NCBI RefSeq assembly: GCF_036802865.1 | Contig: NZ_DAIRVK010000001.1 | Coordinates: 248,001 to 312,000 of the forward strand | Length of the DNA stretch: 64,000 nucleotides | DNA from: Sulfurospirillum sp036802865 | GTDB lineage: Bacteria; Campylobacterota; Campylobacteria; Campylobacterales; Sulfurospirillaceae | Direction of reading: 5' to 3' | Part shown: positions 41,001 to 50,415 of the stretch, piece by piece | How positions within the stretch are numbered: position 1 is the stretch's first letter | Layout of the letters: every line of letters starts with the position of its first letter | Program-made: the position numbers and the translations under genes | The notes under the pieces: model-generated | Database searches by the model: none | The model's input: the letters and a program-made list of their open reading frames with translations, nothing else | Told to the model about the DNA's origin: nothing

Positions 41001-41918
41001 ATGCAAACGTATGCATGCGGACATATTAATCCCGATTCTGATTCTATTTGTTCAGCAATCTCTCTTTCATATCTAAAAACACAATTAGGAGAGCCTTGTA
41101 CTCCTGCTCGTCAAGGTGAACTTAGTCCCGAGACAGAGTTCATCTTAAAGACATTTGGTTTGGAAAAACCACTGCTTAAAAATGATTTTTCGGGGGATAA
41201 TCTTTACATTACAGATTATTCTGACCTTGCGCAAGCTCCACATAATCTTAAAGATACGAACATATTAGGTATTGTTGATCACCACAAACTAGGCGATATC
41301 ACAACAACAACACCTTTAGAATGTTGGATCAGACCTGTAGGTTGTACCAATACGATTGTGAAAGAGATGTTTGATCATTATAAAATTGAGATCCCTAAAA
41401 ACATTGCGGGTGCGATGATGATGGCAATTTTAAGTGATACCGTACTTTTCAAATCACCAACGTGTACGAAAGCTGACACCAAAGCGGTTAAAGAATTAGC
41501 CATTATTGCGGGTGTTGAAGATTTTAAAGCCCTTGGTATGGAGATGTTTTTAGTCAAGTCAGCCGTGAAAGGCGCATCGCCTAGAGCGCTTTTACTTCGT
41601 GATTACAAAGACTTTGAAATGGGTGGCAAAAAAATAGGTATTGGTCAACTTGAAGTCGTTGATCTCAAAGTTTTCGATGGTATGAAAGAGGCTTTATTTG
41701 CCGATATGAAAGCTTATAAAGAAGAGGGTGGTCGTCATACAGTGATGCTTCTTCTAACCGACATTATGATTGAAGGTTCACAATTCTTAGTGGTCAGTGA
41801 TGATGAAAGCAGTGTTGAAAAAGCGTTCAATACAAAGCTTGTTAACCATGAAATGTGGATTGATGGTGTGCTGAGTCGTAAAAAACAGGTAATCCCTGTC
41901 ATGGAAAAGCAGTTCTAA
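41001..41918 (+). CDS. ppaC: Manganese-dependent inorganic pyrophosphatase
   Basis: 305 residues from ATG 41001, which follows AAAGGA. Family II (DHH-type) pyrophosphatase: CGHINPDSDSICSA, GIVDHHKLGD, and C-terminal SRKKQVIPV for substrate binding are all present. It hydrolyses pyrophosphate from biosynthesis in the cytosol. No CBS regulatory insert is present. The next gene begins 11 nt later. Confidence 0.93.
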   Translation: MQTYACGHINPDSDSICSAISLSYLKTQLGEPCTPARQGELSPETEFILKTFGLEKPLLKNDFSGDNLYITDYSDLAQAPHNLKDTNILGIVDHHKLGDITTTTPLECWIRPVGCTNTIVKEMFDHYKIEIPKNIAGAMMMAILSDTVLFKSPTCTKADTKAVKELAIIAGVEDFKALGMEMFLVKSAVKGASPRALLLRDYKDFEMGGKKIGIGQLEVVDLKVFDGMKEALFADMKAYKEEGGRHTVMLLLTDIMIEGSQFLVVSDDESSVEKAFNTKLVNHEMWIDGVLSRKKQVIPVMEKQF

Positions 41919-41928
41919 AAGCGTAGAT

Positions 41929-42708
41929 GTGAAAAAGTGTACCATCAAACGACGTTATCTGATTCAAAATCCTAAGGAAGTGGTGAAGTCTATACTCACC
42001 ACTTTCCCTTCGTATAAAAAAAATCTCCAACAACTCTTTGTCGAAAATCATCCAAATGCTTCTGATCGTCTAGCAGTATTGGGAGTACGTTTTCAAACCA
42101 TTAAGGAATTTAGCGCGTTTGAAAATGACTTGGACTCTTTTTTATGTGAAGATGTAAGTGGCGATAAACGCTACAAAAATCGCTATCTTTCGTTATTTGG
42201 GTTACCCCAAAATTATGATTTTTCACTGTACGATGTGTATAAAAAATGCGATAAAATTGGTGTACGTACGTTTGATTTTTCGTTGTCATCTGGCATGAGT
42301 ACACAAAAAGTACTTAAAGTGCTTTTGTACCGTGAGATACAGTTTTTAGAATATGAAGTGAGCTTACTTTTGGACGACCATGCGAAAGCGCCTAAAAATC
42401 TCTTCAAGATAGCCGAAAATATACGCTATATTTTGAGTATTGCGAGCCCTGTTTATGATGAGATGATGCGAGAAAGAATGTTAAAAGCATTTGAACCACT
42501 TTTGAGTGAAGACAGAGAAGTTTTACTCAAATTTGTTCAACAACAAGCCTATGCAACCTTACTTTTAGATATGCGTTTTTTTCTGCGCGAACAGAGTGGT
42601 TTTTATCTTTTAAAAAAGAGTGAGATGCCCCTGTTGTTTTTTGTCAAAAAGTATCTTAAAAAAGAAGAATTTCGTATTGCTAAACGGCTTAAGAAGGCGC
42701 TTTATTAA
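41929..42708 (+). CDS. Hypothetical protein downstream of ppaC
   Basis: 259 residues, start GTG 41929, which has a poor RBS and may depend on coupling to ppaC. No signal peptide or membrane segment. The N-terminus (KCTIKRRYLIQNPKEV) is mildly reminiscent of CYTH proteins, and the C-terminal half is helical and basic (RIAKRLKKAL), somewhat CHAD-like, but no diagnostic motif is present. It contains a helical stretch around residues 145-200 rich in Leu and Arg. Function unknown. Confidence 0.65.
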   Translation: MKKCTIKRRYLIQNPKEVVKSILTTFPSYKKNLQQLFVENHPNASDRLAVLGVRFQTIKEFSAFENDLDSFLCEDVSGDKRYKNRYLSLFGLPQNYDFSLYDVYKKCDKIGVRTFDFSLSSGMSTQKVLKVLLYREIQFLEYEVSLLLDDHAKAPKNLFKIAENIRYILSIASPVYDEMMRERMLKAFEPLLSEDREVLLKFVQQQAYATLLLDMRFFLREQSGFYLLKKSEMPLLFFVKKYLKKEEFRIAKRLKKALY

Positions 42709-42798
42709 CATTTCATTAGGATGGTGACGGTACTATTTTAACAATAATGTGGGATAATGCGGTACAATATCGCACCTATTTTGAGATAAGGATAAACA

Positions 42799-43569
42799 AT
42801 GAAAAAAACATTACATGTAGGTCTTGCAGTAAGCGCCGCACTTGTTTTAATGACAGGCTGTGCTACAAGTGAGCTTCAAACCAATGCCCGTATGACACAG
42901 AGCGTTTTTATTAATCCTGTGGCAAAAGAAAAAAGAACCATTTTTGTTTCAACAAAAAACACCAGTGGTGCGCAAATCAATTTAGAAAACAGAATGGTAC
43001 AGGCTCTTTATGCTAAAGGTTATACCATCGTGGATGATCCTGAGATGGCAACTTATGTGTTAATGACAAATATCTTATTCTGCAATAAGAAAAGTGAAAA
43101 CAATGTTGCAACAGGTGCTTTGATGGGTGGTGCGGCAGGTGCTATTGCCAACTCTGGTAGTAACGGCAAAAGTATGGCACTTGCAGGACTCGGTGGCGCT
43201 GTTGTAGGCGGTTTGATTGGTAAAGCAACCGAAGATACCATTTTCCAAATGCAAGTTGACATTGTTATTCGTGAAAAAGCCAAAGGTAAAGTTATGGCTA
43301 ACACAGGTACTGTTGGCGGACAAGCAGGCATTAGAGACGGTCAAAAATCAGGTACTATGAACAGCTTTGGTGGCCCAATTCGTGATGCAGATGCCAGTGG
43401 GAAAATGTACAGCAATACCTACTCTTCAAGCTCACAATCGTATGAGAGTGATTTTATAGAGCATAAAACAATGATGTTTGCAGAAGCAACTAAAATGAAC
43501 CTTACTCTTTCTGAAGCAACACCAATTTTAGAAGATAAAATTGCACAACAAGTAGCTGGTCTATTTTAA
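42799..43569 (+). CDS. TraT-family outer-membrane lipoprotein
   Basis: 256 residues. Lipoprotein signal with lipobox LMTGC near residue 21. Two glycine-zipper stretches (GALMGGAAGAIA and ALAGLGGAVVGGLIG near residues 107-135) are characteristic of TraT, the complement-resistance / surface-exclusion protein of plasmids. Chromosomal homologues occur in many Campylobacterota. RBS is AAGGA; a TACAAT -10 lies at 42763-42768. Nothing else plasmid-like is nearby. Confidence 0.82.
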   Translation: MKKTLHVGLAVSAALVLMTGCATSELQTNARMTQSVFINPVAKEKRTIFVSTKNTSGAQINLENRMVQALYAKGYTIVDDPEMATYVLMTNILFCNKKSENNVATGALMGGAAGAIANSGSNGKSMALAGLGGAVVGGLIGKATEDTIFQMQVDIVIREKAKGKVMANTGTVGGQAGIRDGQKSGTMNSFGGPIRDADASGKMYSNTYSSSSQSYESDFIEHKTMMFAEATKMNLTLSEATPILEDKIAQQVAGLF

Positions 43570-43585
43570 CGTTAACATTTTACAC

Positions 43586-43649
43586 GCCCCAAAAGCAAAG
43601 CTCTTGGGGCTACGTTGCACTGGGTACTAAAGCTTGCCTCTTGCGAGGC
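43586..43649 (+). other. Two consecutive hairpins between traT-like gene and menG
   Basis: Hairpin one: GCCCCAA (43586-43592) pairs with TTGGGGC (43604-43610), with AGC/GCT extending inside. Hairpin two: GCCTC (43636-43640) pairs with GAGGC (43645-43649) around TTGC. Neither has a following T-run, so they are not standard terminators. They may protect the upstream RNA or structure the menG leader. Confidence 0.55.
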
Positions 43650-43735
43650 AGAAATAGAATCTTTTGACGCTACGATACTATCGATATTTAAGTTCGCCAA
43701 TTTCTTGGCAAAATATTTTAAATGTAGGAATTGTT

Positions 43736-44455
43736 TTGGAGAATAACGACAACAAGCAGCAAAAAATTGTTCAAATGTTCAATGAGATTGCAGGAACATA
43801 TGACACAGCAAACCGTGTTTTAAGTATGGGAATTGACATTCAGTGGCGTAAAACAGCATGTGATGAGACTTTCGCACGTTACACTAAACCTATTGAGTTG
43901 ATTGTCGATGTGGCATGTGGTACAGGTGATATGATGGGATATTGGGCAAAACAAGCTGCAAAAGCAGGACGAAGCATCGGTAAAATTTTAGGTGTTGATC
44001 CTTCTGTTGGTATGACGGATGTGGGCAAACAAAAGTTCCCTGAGTTTGATTTTATTATCTCGGAAGCTACGGAGATCCCACTTCCAAATGAGCGTGTTGA
44101 CATCTTAAGCATTAGCTATGGTATTCGCAATGTAGTACGTCGTCAAGAAGCATTTGTCGAATTTGCACGCGTTCTGAAAACGGGTGGCTATGTTGTCATT
44201 TTAGAATTTACCAAAGATGAGAAAAAAGGTTTTTTCTTTGCATTAAAAGATTTTTATCTCAACAAAGTTTTACCCATTTTAGGTGGAATTATCTCTAAAA
44301 ATAAAGCAGCGTATGAATACCTTCCAAACTCCATAGAAGGTTTTTTAACCCCTTCTATGCTTCAAAAAGAGCTTGATATGGCTGGGTTTGAAACCGAATT
44401 TGTCAAAAGTTTTTCGATGGATATTTCTACCTTGGTCATTGCTAAAAAACGTTAA
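43736..44455 (+). CDS. ubiE: Demethylmenaquinone methyltransferase MenG/UbiE
   Basis: 239 residues from TTG 43736, which follows AGGA by 6 nt; the protein then begins right before the conserved KIVQMFNEIAGTYDTANRVLSMG. An upstream in-frame ATG at 43664 would add 24 residues lying over the second hairpin region and has no RBS. SAM motif VDVACGTGDM and the signature GIRNVVRRQEA are present. It makes menaquinone, fitting the futalosine-pathway enzyme at 57.8 kb. The stop overlaps the xseA ATG by 1 nt. Confidence 0.92.
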   Translation: MENNDNKQQKIVQMFNEIAGTYDTANRVLSMGIDIQWRKTACDETFARYTKPIELIVDVACGTGDMMGYWAKQAAKAGRSIGKILGVDPSVGMTDVGKQKFPEFDFIISEATEIPLPNERVDILSISYGIRNVVRRQEAFVEFARVLKTGGYVVILEFTKDEKKGFFFALKDFYLNKVLPILGGIISKNKAAYEYLPNSIEGFLTPSMLQKELDMAGFETEFVKSFSMDISTLVIAKKR

Positions 44456-45711
44456 TGAGCCAAACCCTTAGTGTTTCAAGTCTTAACAATCAAGTCAAGT
44501 CTCTGCTTGAGAGCACCTTTTTACATGTAAGCGTTGAGGGCGAAGTTTCTCGCCCTACCTACCACAGCTCCGGTCACCTCTATTTTACCCTCAAAGATAC
44601 CGACTCTTCTATCTCGTGTGTGATGTTCAAAGGCAATACAAAAGCTTTAAAATTTCAAGTTGAAGAGGGCATGGCAGTAGTCGTTCACGGTTCTATCTCT
44701 GTTTTTTCTCCACGTGGAACGTATCAGATTAACTGCACAATGATGGAACCATCAGGCAGTGGCGCCCTTGCAAAAGCCTATGAACAGCTCAAAGCCAAGC
44801 TCGGGGCTAAAGGCTATTTTGAGGCGGAACGTAAAAAGCCATTACCTCGTTTTGTTCGCCATGTAGCTCTTGTCACTTCAGGAACGGGTGCTGCCCTTCA
44901 AGATATGCTCCGTGTCGCGATGAAACGCTGGCCATTGGTGAAACTCACACTGCTCGATACTTTGGTTCAAGGTGAAAACGCCAAACATTCCATTGCTTCC
45001 AATATTGCACGAGCAGATACATTGGGTGCTGATGTCATTATTGTGGGACGCGGTGGCGGAAGTGTAGAAGATTTGTGGGCGTTTAATGAAGAAATTGTTG
45101 CAGATGCACTCTTTAGATGTAAAACACCTGTGGTCTCAGCTGTCGGACATGAGATCGACTATGTCATTAGCGATTTTGTAGCTGATTTGCGAGCACCAAC
45201 ACCTTCTGCGGCGATGGAAATGATACTTCCCGATAGTGCAGAAATGTTGCAACATCTGGATGGTTTGATGGAGCGTTATACACTTGTTTTTGGGCGTATT
45301 TTACATTCAAAAGAGGAGAGTTTAGACCATCTAAAACGCCTTTTTGCGAAACGTTCTATTGATGAAAAACTTGCTTTGTGGAAAAATGAGATTGGTATAC
45401 TTCAAAGTCAATACAACGATAAAATTACGCTTTTATACCGTGAAAAATCACGTCACATCAACCTACTTCAAGACCAAATTCATTTTCAGACCAGACAAAA
45501 TCTTGCTAAAAAAGAGCAAATGCTCTCTTCTTATACCATTGCCCTAAATTCAAAAGAGCCAACACGTGAACAAAAAGAGTGTTATGCACAGGTTGTGAAA
45601 GCGGGCAAAAAAATGGCATTGGAAAAGATAGATGAGGGCGAAGTCTTTGAGTTACAAACACCTCATGTCATCTTAAAAGCGAAGGCACTTGAAAAAAGAA
45701 CTCTCATATAG
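44455..45711 (+). CDS. xseA: Exodeoxyribonuclease VII large subunit
   Basis: 418 residues. N-terminal OB fold (VSRPTYHSSGHLYFTLKD), catalytic-domain motifs VALVTSGTGAALQDM, IIVGRGGGSVEDLWAFNEE and PVVSAVGHEIDYVISDFVADLRAPTPSAA, then a coiled-coil C-terminus. With XseB it degrades single-stranded DNA to oligonucleotides. It overlaps ubiE by 1 nt. No xseB is seen here; the 62-residue protein at 46.5 kb is a different family. Confidence 0.95.
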   Translation: MSQTLSVSSLNNQVKSLLESTFLHVSVEGEVSRPTYHSSGHLYFTLKDTDSSISCVMFKGNTKALKFQVEEGMAVVVHGSISVFSPRGTYQINCTMMEPSGSGALAKAYEQLKAKLGAKGYFEAERKKPLPRFVRHVALVTSGTGAALQDMLRVAMKRWPLVKLTLLDTLVQGENAKHSIASNIARADTLGADVIIVGRGGGSVEDLWAFNEEIVADALFRCKTPVVSAVGHEIDYVISDFVADLRAPTPSAAMEMILPDSAEMLQHLDGLMERYTLVFGRILHSKEESLDHLKRLFAKRSIDEKLALWKNEIGILQSQYNDKITLLYREKSRHINLLQDQIHFQTRQNLAKKEQMLSSYTIALNSKEPTREQKECYAQVVKAGKKMALEKIDEGEVFELQTPHVILKAKALEKRTLI

Positions 45712-45720
45712 GAGTAAAAT

Positions 45721-46488
45721 ATGCGTTTTTTCACGGTTTTGATTTTATTAGCATTTGCTTTATTTGCGGATGTTAGCCCTCGTGTTATAGATATTCCAAC
45801 ACGCAGTGGTGTCAGTGAACGTCTCTTAATTCTCTCCCCTGAAAATCCCAAAGCGGTTGTTGTTTTATTTGCTGGTGGGCACGGTGGCATTCAACTCTCA
45901 AGCGAGGGGAAATTTGGCTGGGGTGAGGGCAACTTTTTAATGCGTACGCGTGAGCTTTTTGTAAAACAAGGGTTGATGGTGGTGATTGTAGATGCTCCAT
46001 CGGATCGTCAACATGAACCTTACCTGAATGGCTTTCGTCAGACACAAGAGCATGCACAAGACATAGCGGCTGTTATTTCATGGTTAAAAACACAAACGAC
46101 TGCGCCTCTTTGGTTGGTTGGAACAAGTCGTGGCACACAATCGGTTGCCTATGTGGCAATCGAAAATCCAACTGACATTCATGGAATTGTGCTGACCTCT
46201 TCCATTCTTTACGATGCAAAAAGCAATGCTGTGAGCGAGATGAAATTAGAAAAGCTCCGTATGCCTGTTTTGGTGGTGCATCATAAAAATGATGGCTGTT
46301 CGCACTGTTCGTTTGATCTTATTCCTTCAGTGATGCATAAATTAACTACCACTGCTTCCAAAGAGATGGTTGCAATAGAAGGTGGGCAAACCAAAGGTGA
46401 TCCTTGCAATGCCTTTGGTTATCACGGTTATAATGGCGTTGAAGAAGAGGTGGTCTCCAAAATATCAGAGTGGGTTGTAACACATTAA
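45721..46488 (+). CDS. Exported alpha/beta hydrolase
   Basis: 255 residues with a short signal peptide (FFTVLILLAFALFA). The nucleophile elbow is GTSRG near residue 138, with downstream VVHHKNDGCSHC containing the likely acid Asp and a Cys pair, and a later His in GYHGYNG. The oxyanion strand is VVVLFAGGHGG. Likely a periplasmic serine esterase or peptidase of unknown substrate. It starts 9 nt after xseA and overlaps the convergent small gene by 4 nt. Confidence 0.78.
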   Translation: MRFFTVLILLAFALFADVSPRVIDIPTRSGVSERLLILSPENPKAVVVLFAGGHGGIQLSSEGKFGWGEGNFLMRTRELFVKQGLMVVIVDAPSDRQHEPYLNGFRQTQEHAQDIAAVISWLKTQTTAPLWLVGTSRGTQSVAYVAIENPTDIHGIVLTSSILYDAKSNAVSEMKLEKLRMPVLVVHHKNDGCSHCSFDLIPSVMHKLTTTASKEMVAIEGGQTKGDPCNAFGYHGYNGVEEEVVSKISEWVVTH

Positions 46489-46673
46489 AGGTTGTGTGTT
46501 TTTTTAAACGCTTCAGCCTCTTTCACTGCCTCAACGATTTTTGCTGAGAGTATGGGAAGATCGTTGTATTTGACCCACAATGTATCTTCCACAATATCGT
46601 GAATTTCGCCCGCAATTTCAACGGCTAAACGTTTGAGTCTTGCTAACTCTTTTTTGAGTTCTTTTTCATCCAT
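46485..46673 (-). CDS. CCE_0567-family small metalloprotein
   Basis: 62 residues, two helices. KKELARLKRLAVEIAGEIHDIVEDTLWVKYNDLP matches the CCE_0567 / NifX-associated (DUF683-like) family, a helical hairpin with a metal-binding His. In other bacteria it is encoded in nif clusters. No nif gene is seen in this window. It overlaps the convergent hydrolase gene by 4 nt. Confidence 0.7.
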   Translation of the reverse strand: MDEKELKKELARLKRLAVEIAGEIHDIVEDTLWVKYNDLPILSAKIVEAVKEAEAFKKTHNL

Positions 46674-46831
46674 GATGCTTCTCCGAATGTGACATTTTCG
46701 TTACCATTGCAAAGAGTATTCCTTGTGCAAAAATATTTTGATCTTTTATTTATTATATATCACAGTTTTTAAAGCTTTTGTCCGATATAGTGCTTGTGCC
46801 TTTATTATGAGGATTATTTGGAGTAGTCTTA

Positions 46832-47884
46832 ATGTCAAATTTTTTTTATCGTATTTTTGTTTCCAATCGGATATCTGCCAACTCGTATGCAAGTAGGCAG
46901 TATACACTTGTCATGGCTTTTGCGGCTTTAGGCGCGGCGACATTTGGCTTTTTCTTTTTTTATAATGCTTTTGTACTTCAGTATTATAGTATTGCTTTTA
47001 TTGATGCAATAGGTGTTAGTGTCTCAATCGCATCTATGCTTTTTTTAAACCGAACGTATCGCATTGAACTTAGCACATTTATCGTAACAGGTTATTTTTT
47101 TATTTTTTTTATCGTTTTTACCTATTTGAATAAAAATGAGAGTTTTGGACTGATTTGGAATATATTCTTTTGTATTGTCGCAATCAACCTCAATGGTCAT
47201 AAGAAAGGGCTTATGTACACACTTGTCCTTTATGGGGCTATTTTTTTGATGGCGCATCAAGGTATTGGTGTATGGCAACAGGGGCTTTGGGATAAAGTCG
47301 CTTTTTTTCGTTATGCTTTTTCATTACTTCTCCTTACCTTCGTTGTCTATATTATGGAATTGGCACTTTATCAATCGTATAGTAAACTTCAAAAATTGGC
47401 CGATGAAGATGAGTTGACGCAAACGTACAACCGCCACAAGTTACGTGAAGTGTTGCAAACAGAGATAGAGCGCACACATCGCCATAAAACGTCGTTATGT
47501 GTAGGGCTTTTTGATATAGATAATTTTAAGCATATCAATGATACCTACGGACATAATGTGGGCGATGAAGTACTAAAGCATCTTGCCAAAGTGGTAAAAA
47601 GCTCTATTCGCGTCAATGATACTTTTGGACGTTGGGGTGGTGAGGAGTTTTTAGTGATTTTACCACATGCTACGCAAGAAGAGGCGCGTGTTGTATGTGA
47701 AAAAATACGGTTACTTATTTCTCAAAGTGCATTTGAACATGTCCAGACCGTGACATGCAGTTTTGGTTTGTGTGCCTATACCCCTGATATGAGTTTTGAT
47801 ATGCTGATTAATCGTTGCGATAAAGCGATGTACCAAGCAAAAAATCAAGGCAAAAATTGTGTCAGTGTTTTTGCATCGCACTAA
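46832..47884 (+). CDS. Membrane-bound diguanylate cyclase
   Basis: 350 residues. About six membrane segments in residues 25-190 form a MASE-like sensory region, followed by a short linker (SKLQKLADEDELTQTYNRHKL) and a GGDEF domain with RWGGEEFLV. The intact GGEEF signature indicates an active c-di-GMP synthase. No I-site RxxD is obvious. RBS TTGGAG; apparently monocistronic, 131 nt before the next signalling gene. Confidence 0.88.
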   Translation: MSNFFYRIFVSNRISANSYASRQYTLVMAFAALGAATFGFFFFYNAFVLQYYSIAFIDAIGVSVSIASMLFLNRTYRIELSTFIVTGYFFIFFIVFTYLNKNESFGLIWNIFFCIVAINLNGHKKGLMYTLVLYGAIFLMAHQGIGVWQQGLWDKVAFFRYAFSLLLLTFVVYIMELALYQSYSKLQKLADEDELTQTYNRHKLREVLQTEIERTHRHKTSLCVGLFDIDNFKHINDTYGHNVGDEVLKHLAKVVKSSIRVNDTFGRWGGEEFLVILPHATQEEARVVCEKIRLLISQSAFEHVQTVTCSFGLCAYTPDMSFDMLINRCDKAMYQAKNQGKNCVSVFASH

Positions 47885-48015
47885 AGCGAAGTAGCGTGCG
47901 TATTATTATGGTAATTATTCAGACTTCTACGGTTGTGGAAGACTTCGTTAAGCATACTTTCAAGTAAGACGATTTATTCTAATCAAAGAGCCTTATATAA
48001 GGAGATAGTAAAATA

Positions 48016-50415
48016 ATGAAATTGTTTCTTTTTGTATTTCTCACTTTTTTCTTAAACACTATCTCTATTTGTGCCCAAACCTCACAAGTACCCCCTACAA
48101 TCCTTCTCGATCTTTCAGAGAGTGAAAAAGCATGGCTTGTAAAACATTCAACGATTTATGTAGGGATGGATTCTGAATATGCGCCTTATGAATGGATGGA
48201 TAAAAATGGAATTTATATTGGTATGGCTGTGGATTATCTACGTTTGATCGAAAAAAAGCTCGGTATTCATTTTGAGATAATCAAGGGAAAATCTTGGAAT
48301 GAACTTTTAGATATGGGGAAAAAAAGCGAATTGGACATTTTAACCAGTATAGTGCAAACCCCTGAACGTTTAAAATATTTCATCTTTTCTGAACCTTATC
48401 GCGATACGCAAACAATGATTGCAGATAATGGTAAAGGTGAATTTATAGGTAGCCTAGAGCATTTAGCGGGAAAACGTGTTGCTGTTGAAGAAGGGTATTT
48501 TATTCAAGAAATGCTTTCAAAAAAGTATCCTGCGATTAAACTGGTATTGGCTAAGAATATCGTAGAGGCATTGACATTTGTGCAGAATGGAAAAGCCGAT
48601 GCTTATGTAGGCGATATGAGCGCGATTAATTATGCTATGAATAACAATGGTTTTATGAGTCTTCGTTTTTCGGGGCAAACAGAGTTTTCAAGTCAGCATC
48701 GTCTGGCATTTCCAAAGGAGAAAACCGAGTTAGCAGCTATTATGACAAAAGCGATGGCTTCTATTTCTGCGGATGAATCCAATGTCATACTGAGTCGTTG
48801 GCTTGGTATGCGTATAGAACATGGCATGCACGTAGAGACAATTCTCAAATACAGCGCAGGAGTACTTCTTTTATTTTTACTTTTTTGTTATTGGTATTAT
48901 AGACTGCATCGTGAAATCAAATTTCGCAAAGCAGCAGAAATGCGTGAACATTATCGTAACAATATTCTTGAAATGATCGCCAAAATGGTGCCATTACATA
49001 ACGTTCTTGAATCTACTGTCAAAGGTGTTGAAGAAGAAAACCCAAGCATGCTTTGCAGTATTTTATTGCTCGATAAAGAGGGTAAATTTTTTTCAAACGT
49101 GATTGCACCAAGTTTGCCTGATTTTTACAATGAAGCTATTCGTGGGGTTCATATTGGTTGTAATGTTGGTTCCTGTGGAACGGCTGCTTACCTCAAAGAG
49201 TGTGTTATTGTTGAAGACATTGCAACACATTCTTATTGGAAAGATTATAAAGAAGTGGCACTTCGAGCAGACCTTCGCTCCTGTTGGTCTGAGCCGATTT
49301 TTTCTTCGCAAGGGATTGTTTTAGGGACATTTGCCATCTACCACAAGAAACCTCAAGCTCCACGAAAATCAGATATATTATTGATTGAACAGTCTGCAAA
49401 TCTCGCGTGTATTGCGATAGAAAAGAGTATGGTAGCGATGAAGCTCAAGGAGAGTGAAGAGCTTTACAGGCGTCTTACAGAAGAGGTGAGCGATGTTATT
49501 TGGAAAACAGATCGAGATTTTATTATTACGTACATTAGTCCAGCAGATGAGCGGCTTAGAGGCTATAAAGCTGAGGAAATTTTGGGACGACATGTGTTTG
49601 AGATGTTTACACCTGAAGGCATCGACACGATGATGGAAAAAATAATGCAGAGGAAAGAAGCAGAAAAGAAAGGAATTTGTACAGATTTTGTCACATATGA
49701 AATCGAACATATCTGTAAAGATGGCAGAACGCTTTGGGGTGAAATTGTCTCAAAACCTGAACGCGATGATAACGGAGAGATCATTGGCTATCATGGCATT
49801 ACACGAGAGATAACGGAGCGAAAAATAATGCAAGACAAAGTGCAAGAGTTAGCATATTATGACGCATTAACGAAGCTACCCAATCGTCTTTTACTGAGTG
49901 AGCGTTTGAATTATGTTATAGCTGAAATGAAGCGTAGTAAAAAGCATGCTGCATTGCTCTTTCTTGATTTGGATAATTTTAAGTCACTCAATGACTTTCA
50001 TGGGCATAGCATTGGTGATGTGTTGCTATGCCAAGTGGCAGATAGGATCAAACAGTGTATCCGTGAAATAGATACCGTTGCACGTTTTGGGGGAGACGAG
50101 TTTGTTGTCATTCTCAATGCACTCCATGAAGATAAAAGTAAAGCTCTCACAGAAGCGCATACCATAGCCGAAAAAATTCGTCTGAGTTTGTCAGCTTTAT
50201 ATGTTTTAAATATCTCACATAACACGAACGAAGAGCAATTGGTGGAACATAGTTGCACAGCGAGCATTGGTGTTTTGGTGTTTGATAGCGCAGAGGGGAG
50301 TCAAGATGACCTCTTAAAACGGGCAGATGCTGCGATGTACAGAGCTAAAGAATCAGGAAGAAATTCAATCTCTTTTTATGAAAAAAGCCTAAAAAAGGGC
50401 AATCCGCCCTTCTAA
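48016..50415 (+). CDS. Periplasmic-binding domain-GAF-PAS-GGDEF sensor
   Basis: 799 residues. A signal peptide precedes a solute-binding (SBP_bac_3) domain (about 35-270; YVGMDSEYAPYEWMDKNG), which binds amino-acid-like ligands in the periplasm. A membrane helix (about 276-298) leads to a GAF domain (about 325-470), PAS (about 480-600; VIWKTDRDFIITYISPA) and GGDEF (about 610-790) with ARFGGDEFVV. The cyclase signature is intact. It should synthesise c-di-GMP in response to external ligand. It overlaps the convergent deaminase gene by 4 nt. Confidence 0.87.
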   Translation: MKLFLFVFLTFFLNTISICAQTSQVPPTILLDLSESEKAWLVKHSTIYVGMDSEYAPYEWMDKNGIYIGMAVDYLRLIEKKLGIHFEIIKGKSWNELLDMGKKSELDILTSIVQTPERLKYFIFSEPYRDTQTMIADNGKGEFIGSLEHLAGKRVAVEEGYFIQEMLSKKYPAIKLVLAKNIVEALTFVQNGKADAYVGDMSAINYAMNNNGFMSLRFSGQTEFSSQHRLAFPKEKTELAAIMTKAMASISADESNVILSRWLGMRIEHGMHVETILKYSAGVLLLFLLFCYWYYRLHREIKFRKAAEMREHYRNNILEMIAKMVPLHNVLESTVKGVEEENPSMLCSILLLDKEGKFFSNVIAPSLPDFYNEAIRGVHIGCNVGSCGTAAYLKECVIVEDIATHSYWKDYKEVALRADLRSCWSEPIFSSQGIVLGTFAIYHKKPQAPRKSDILLIEQSANLACIAIEKSMVAMKLKESEELYRRLTEEVSDVIWKTDRDFIITYISPADERLRGYKAEEILGRHVFEMFTPEGIDTMMEKIMQRKEAEKKGICTDFVTYEIEHICKDGRTLWGEIVSKPERDDNGEIIGYHGITREITERKIMQDKVQELAYYDALTKLPNRLLLSERLNYVIAEMKRSKKHAALLFLDLDNFKSLNDFHGHSIGDVLLCQVADRIKQCIREIDTVARFGGDEFVVILNALHEDKSKALTEAHTIAEKIRLSLSALYVLNISHNTNEEQLVEHSCTASIGVLVFDSAEGSQDDLLKRADAAMYRAKESGRNSISFYEKSLKKGNPPF
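50391..50411 (-). terminator. Terminator of the adenine/adenosine deaminase gene
   Basis: On the minus strand, AAGGGC and GCCCTT form a 6-bp stem around GGATT, followed by a T-run (the plus-strand A-run at 50391-50396). It starts right after the deaminase stop and lies inside the last codons of the GGDEF gene. Confidence 0.65.

Noticed and set aside
42799..43569. TraT-like gene as evidence of an integrated plasmid
   Set aside because: No transfer, replication or partition genes nearby, composition like the neighbours, and chromosomal TraT homologues are common in this phylum.
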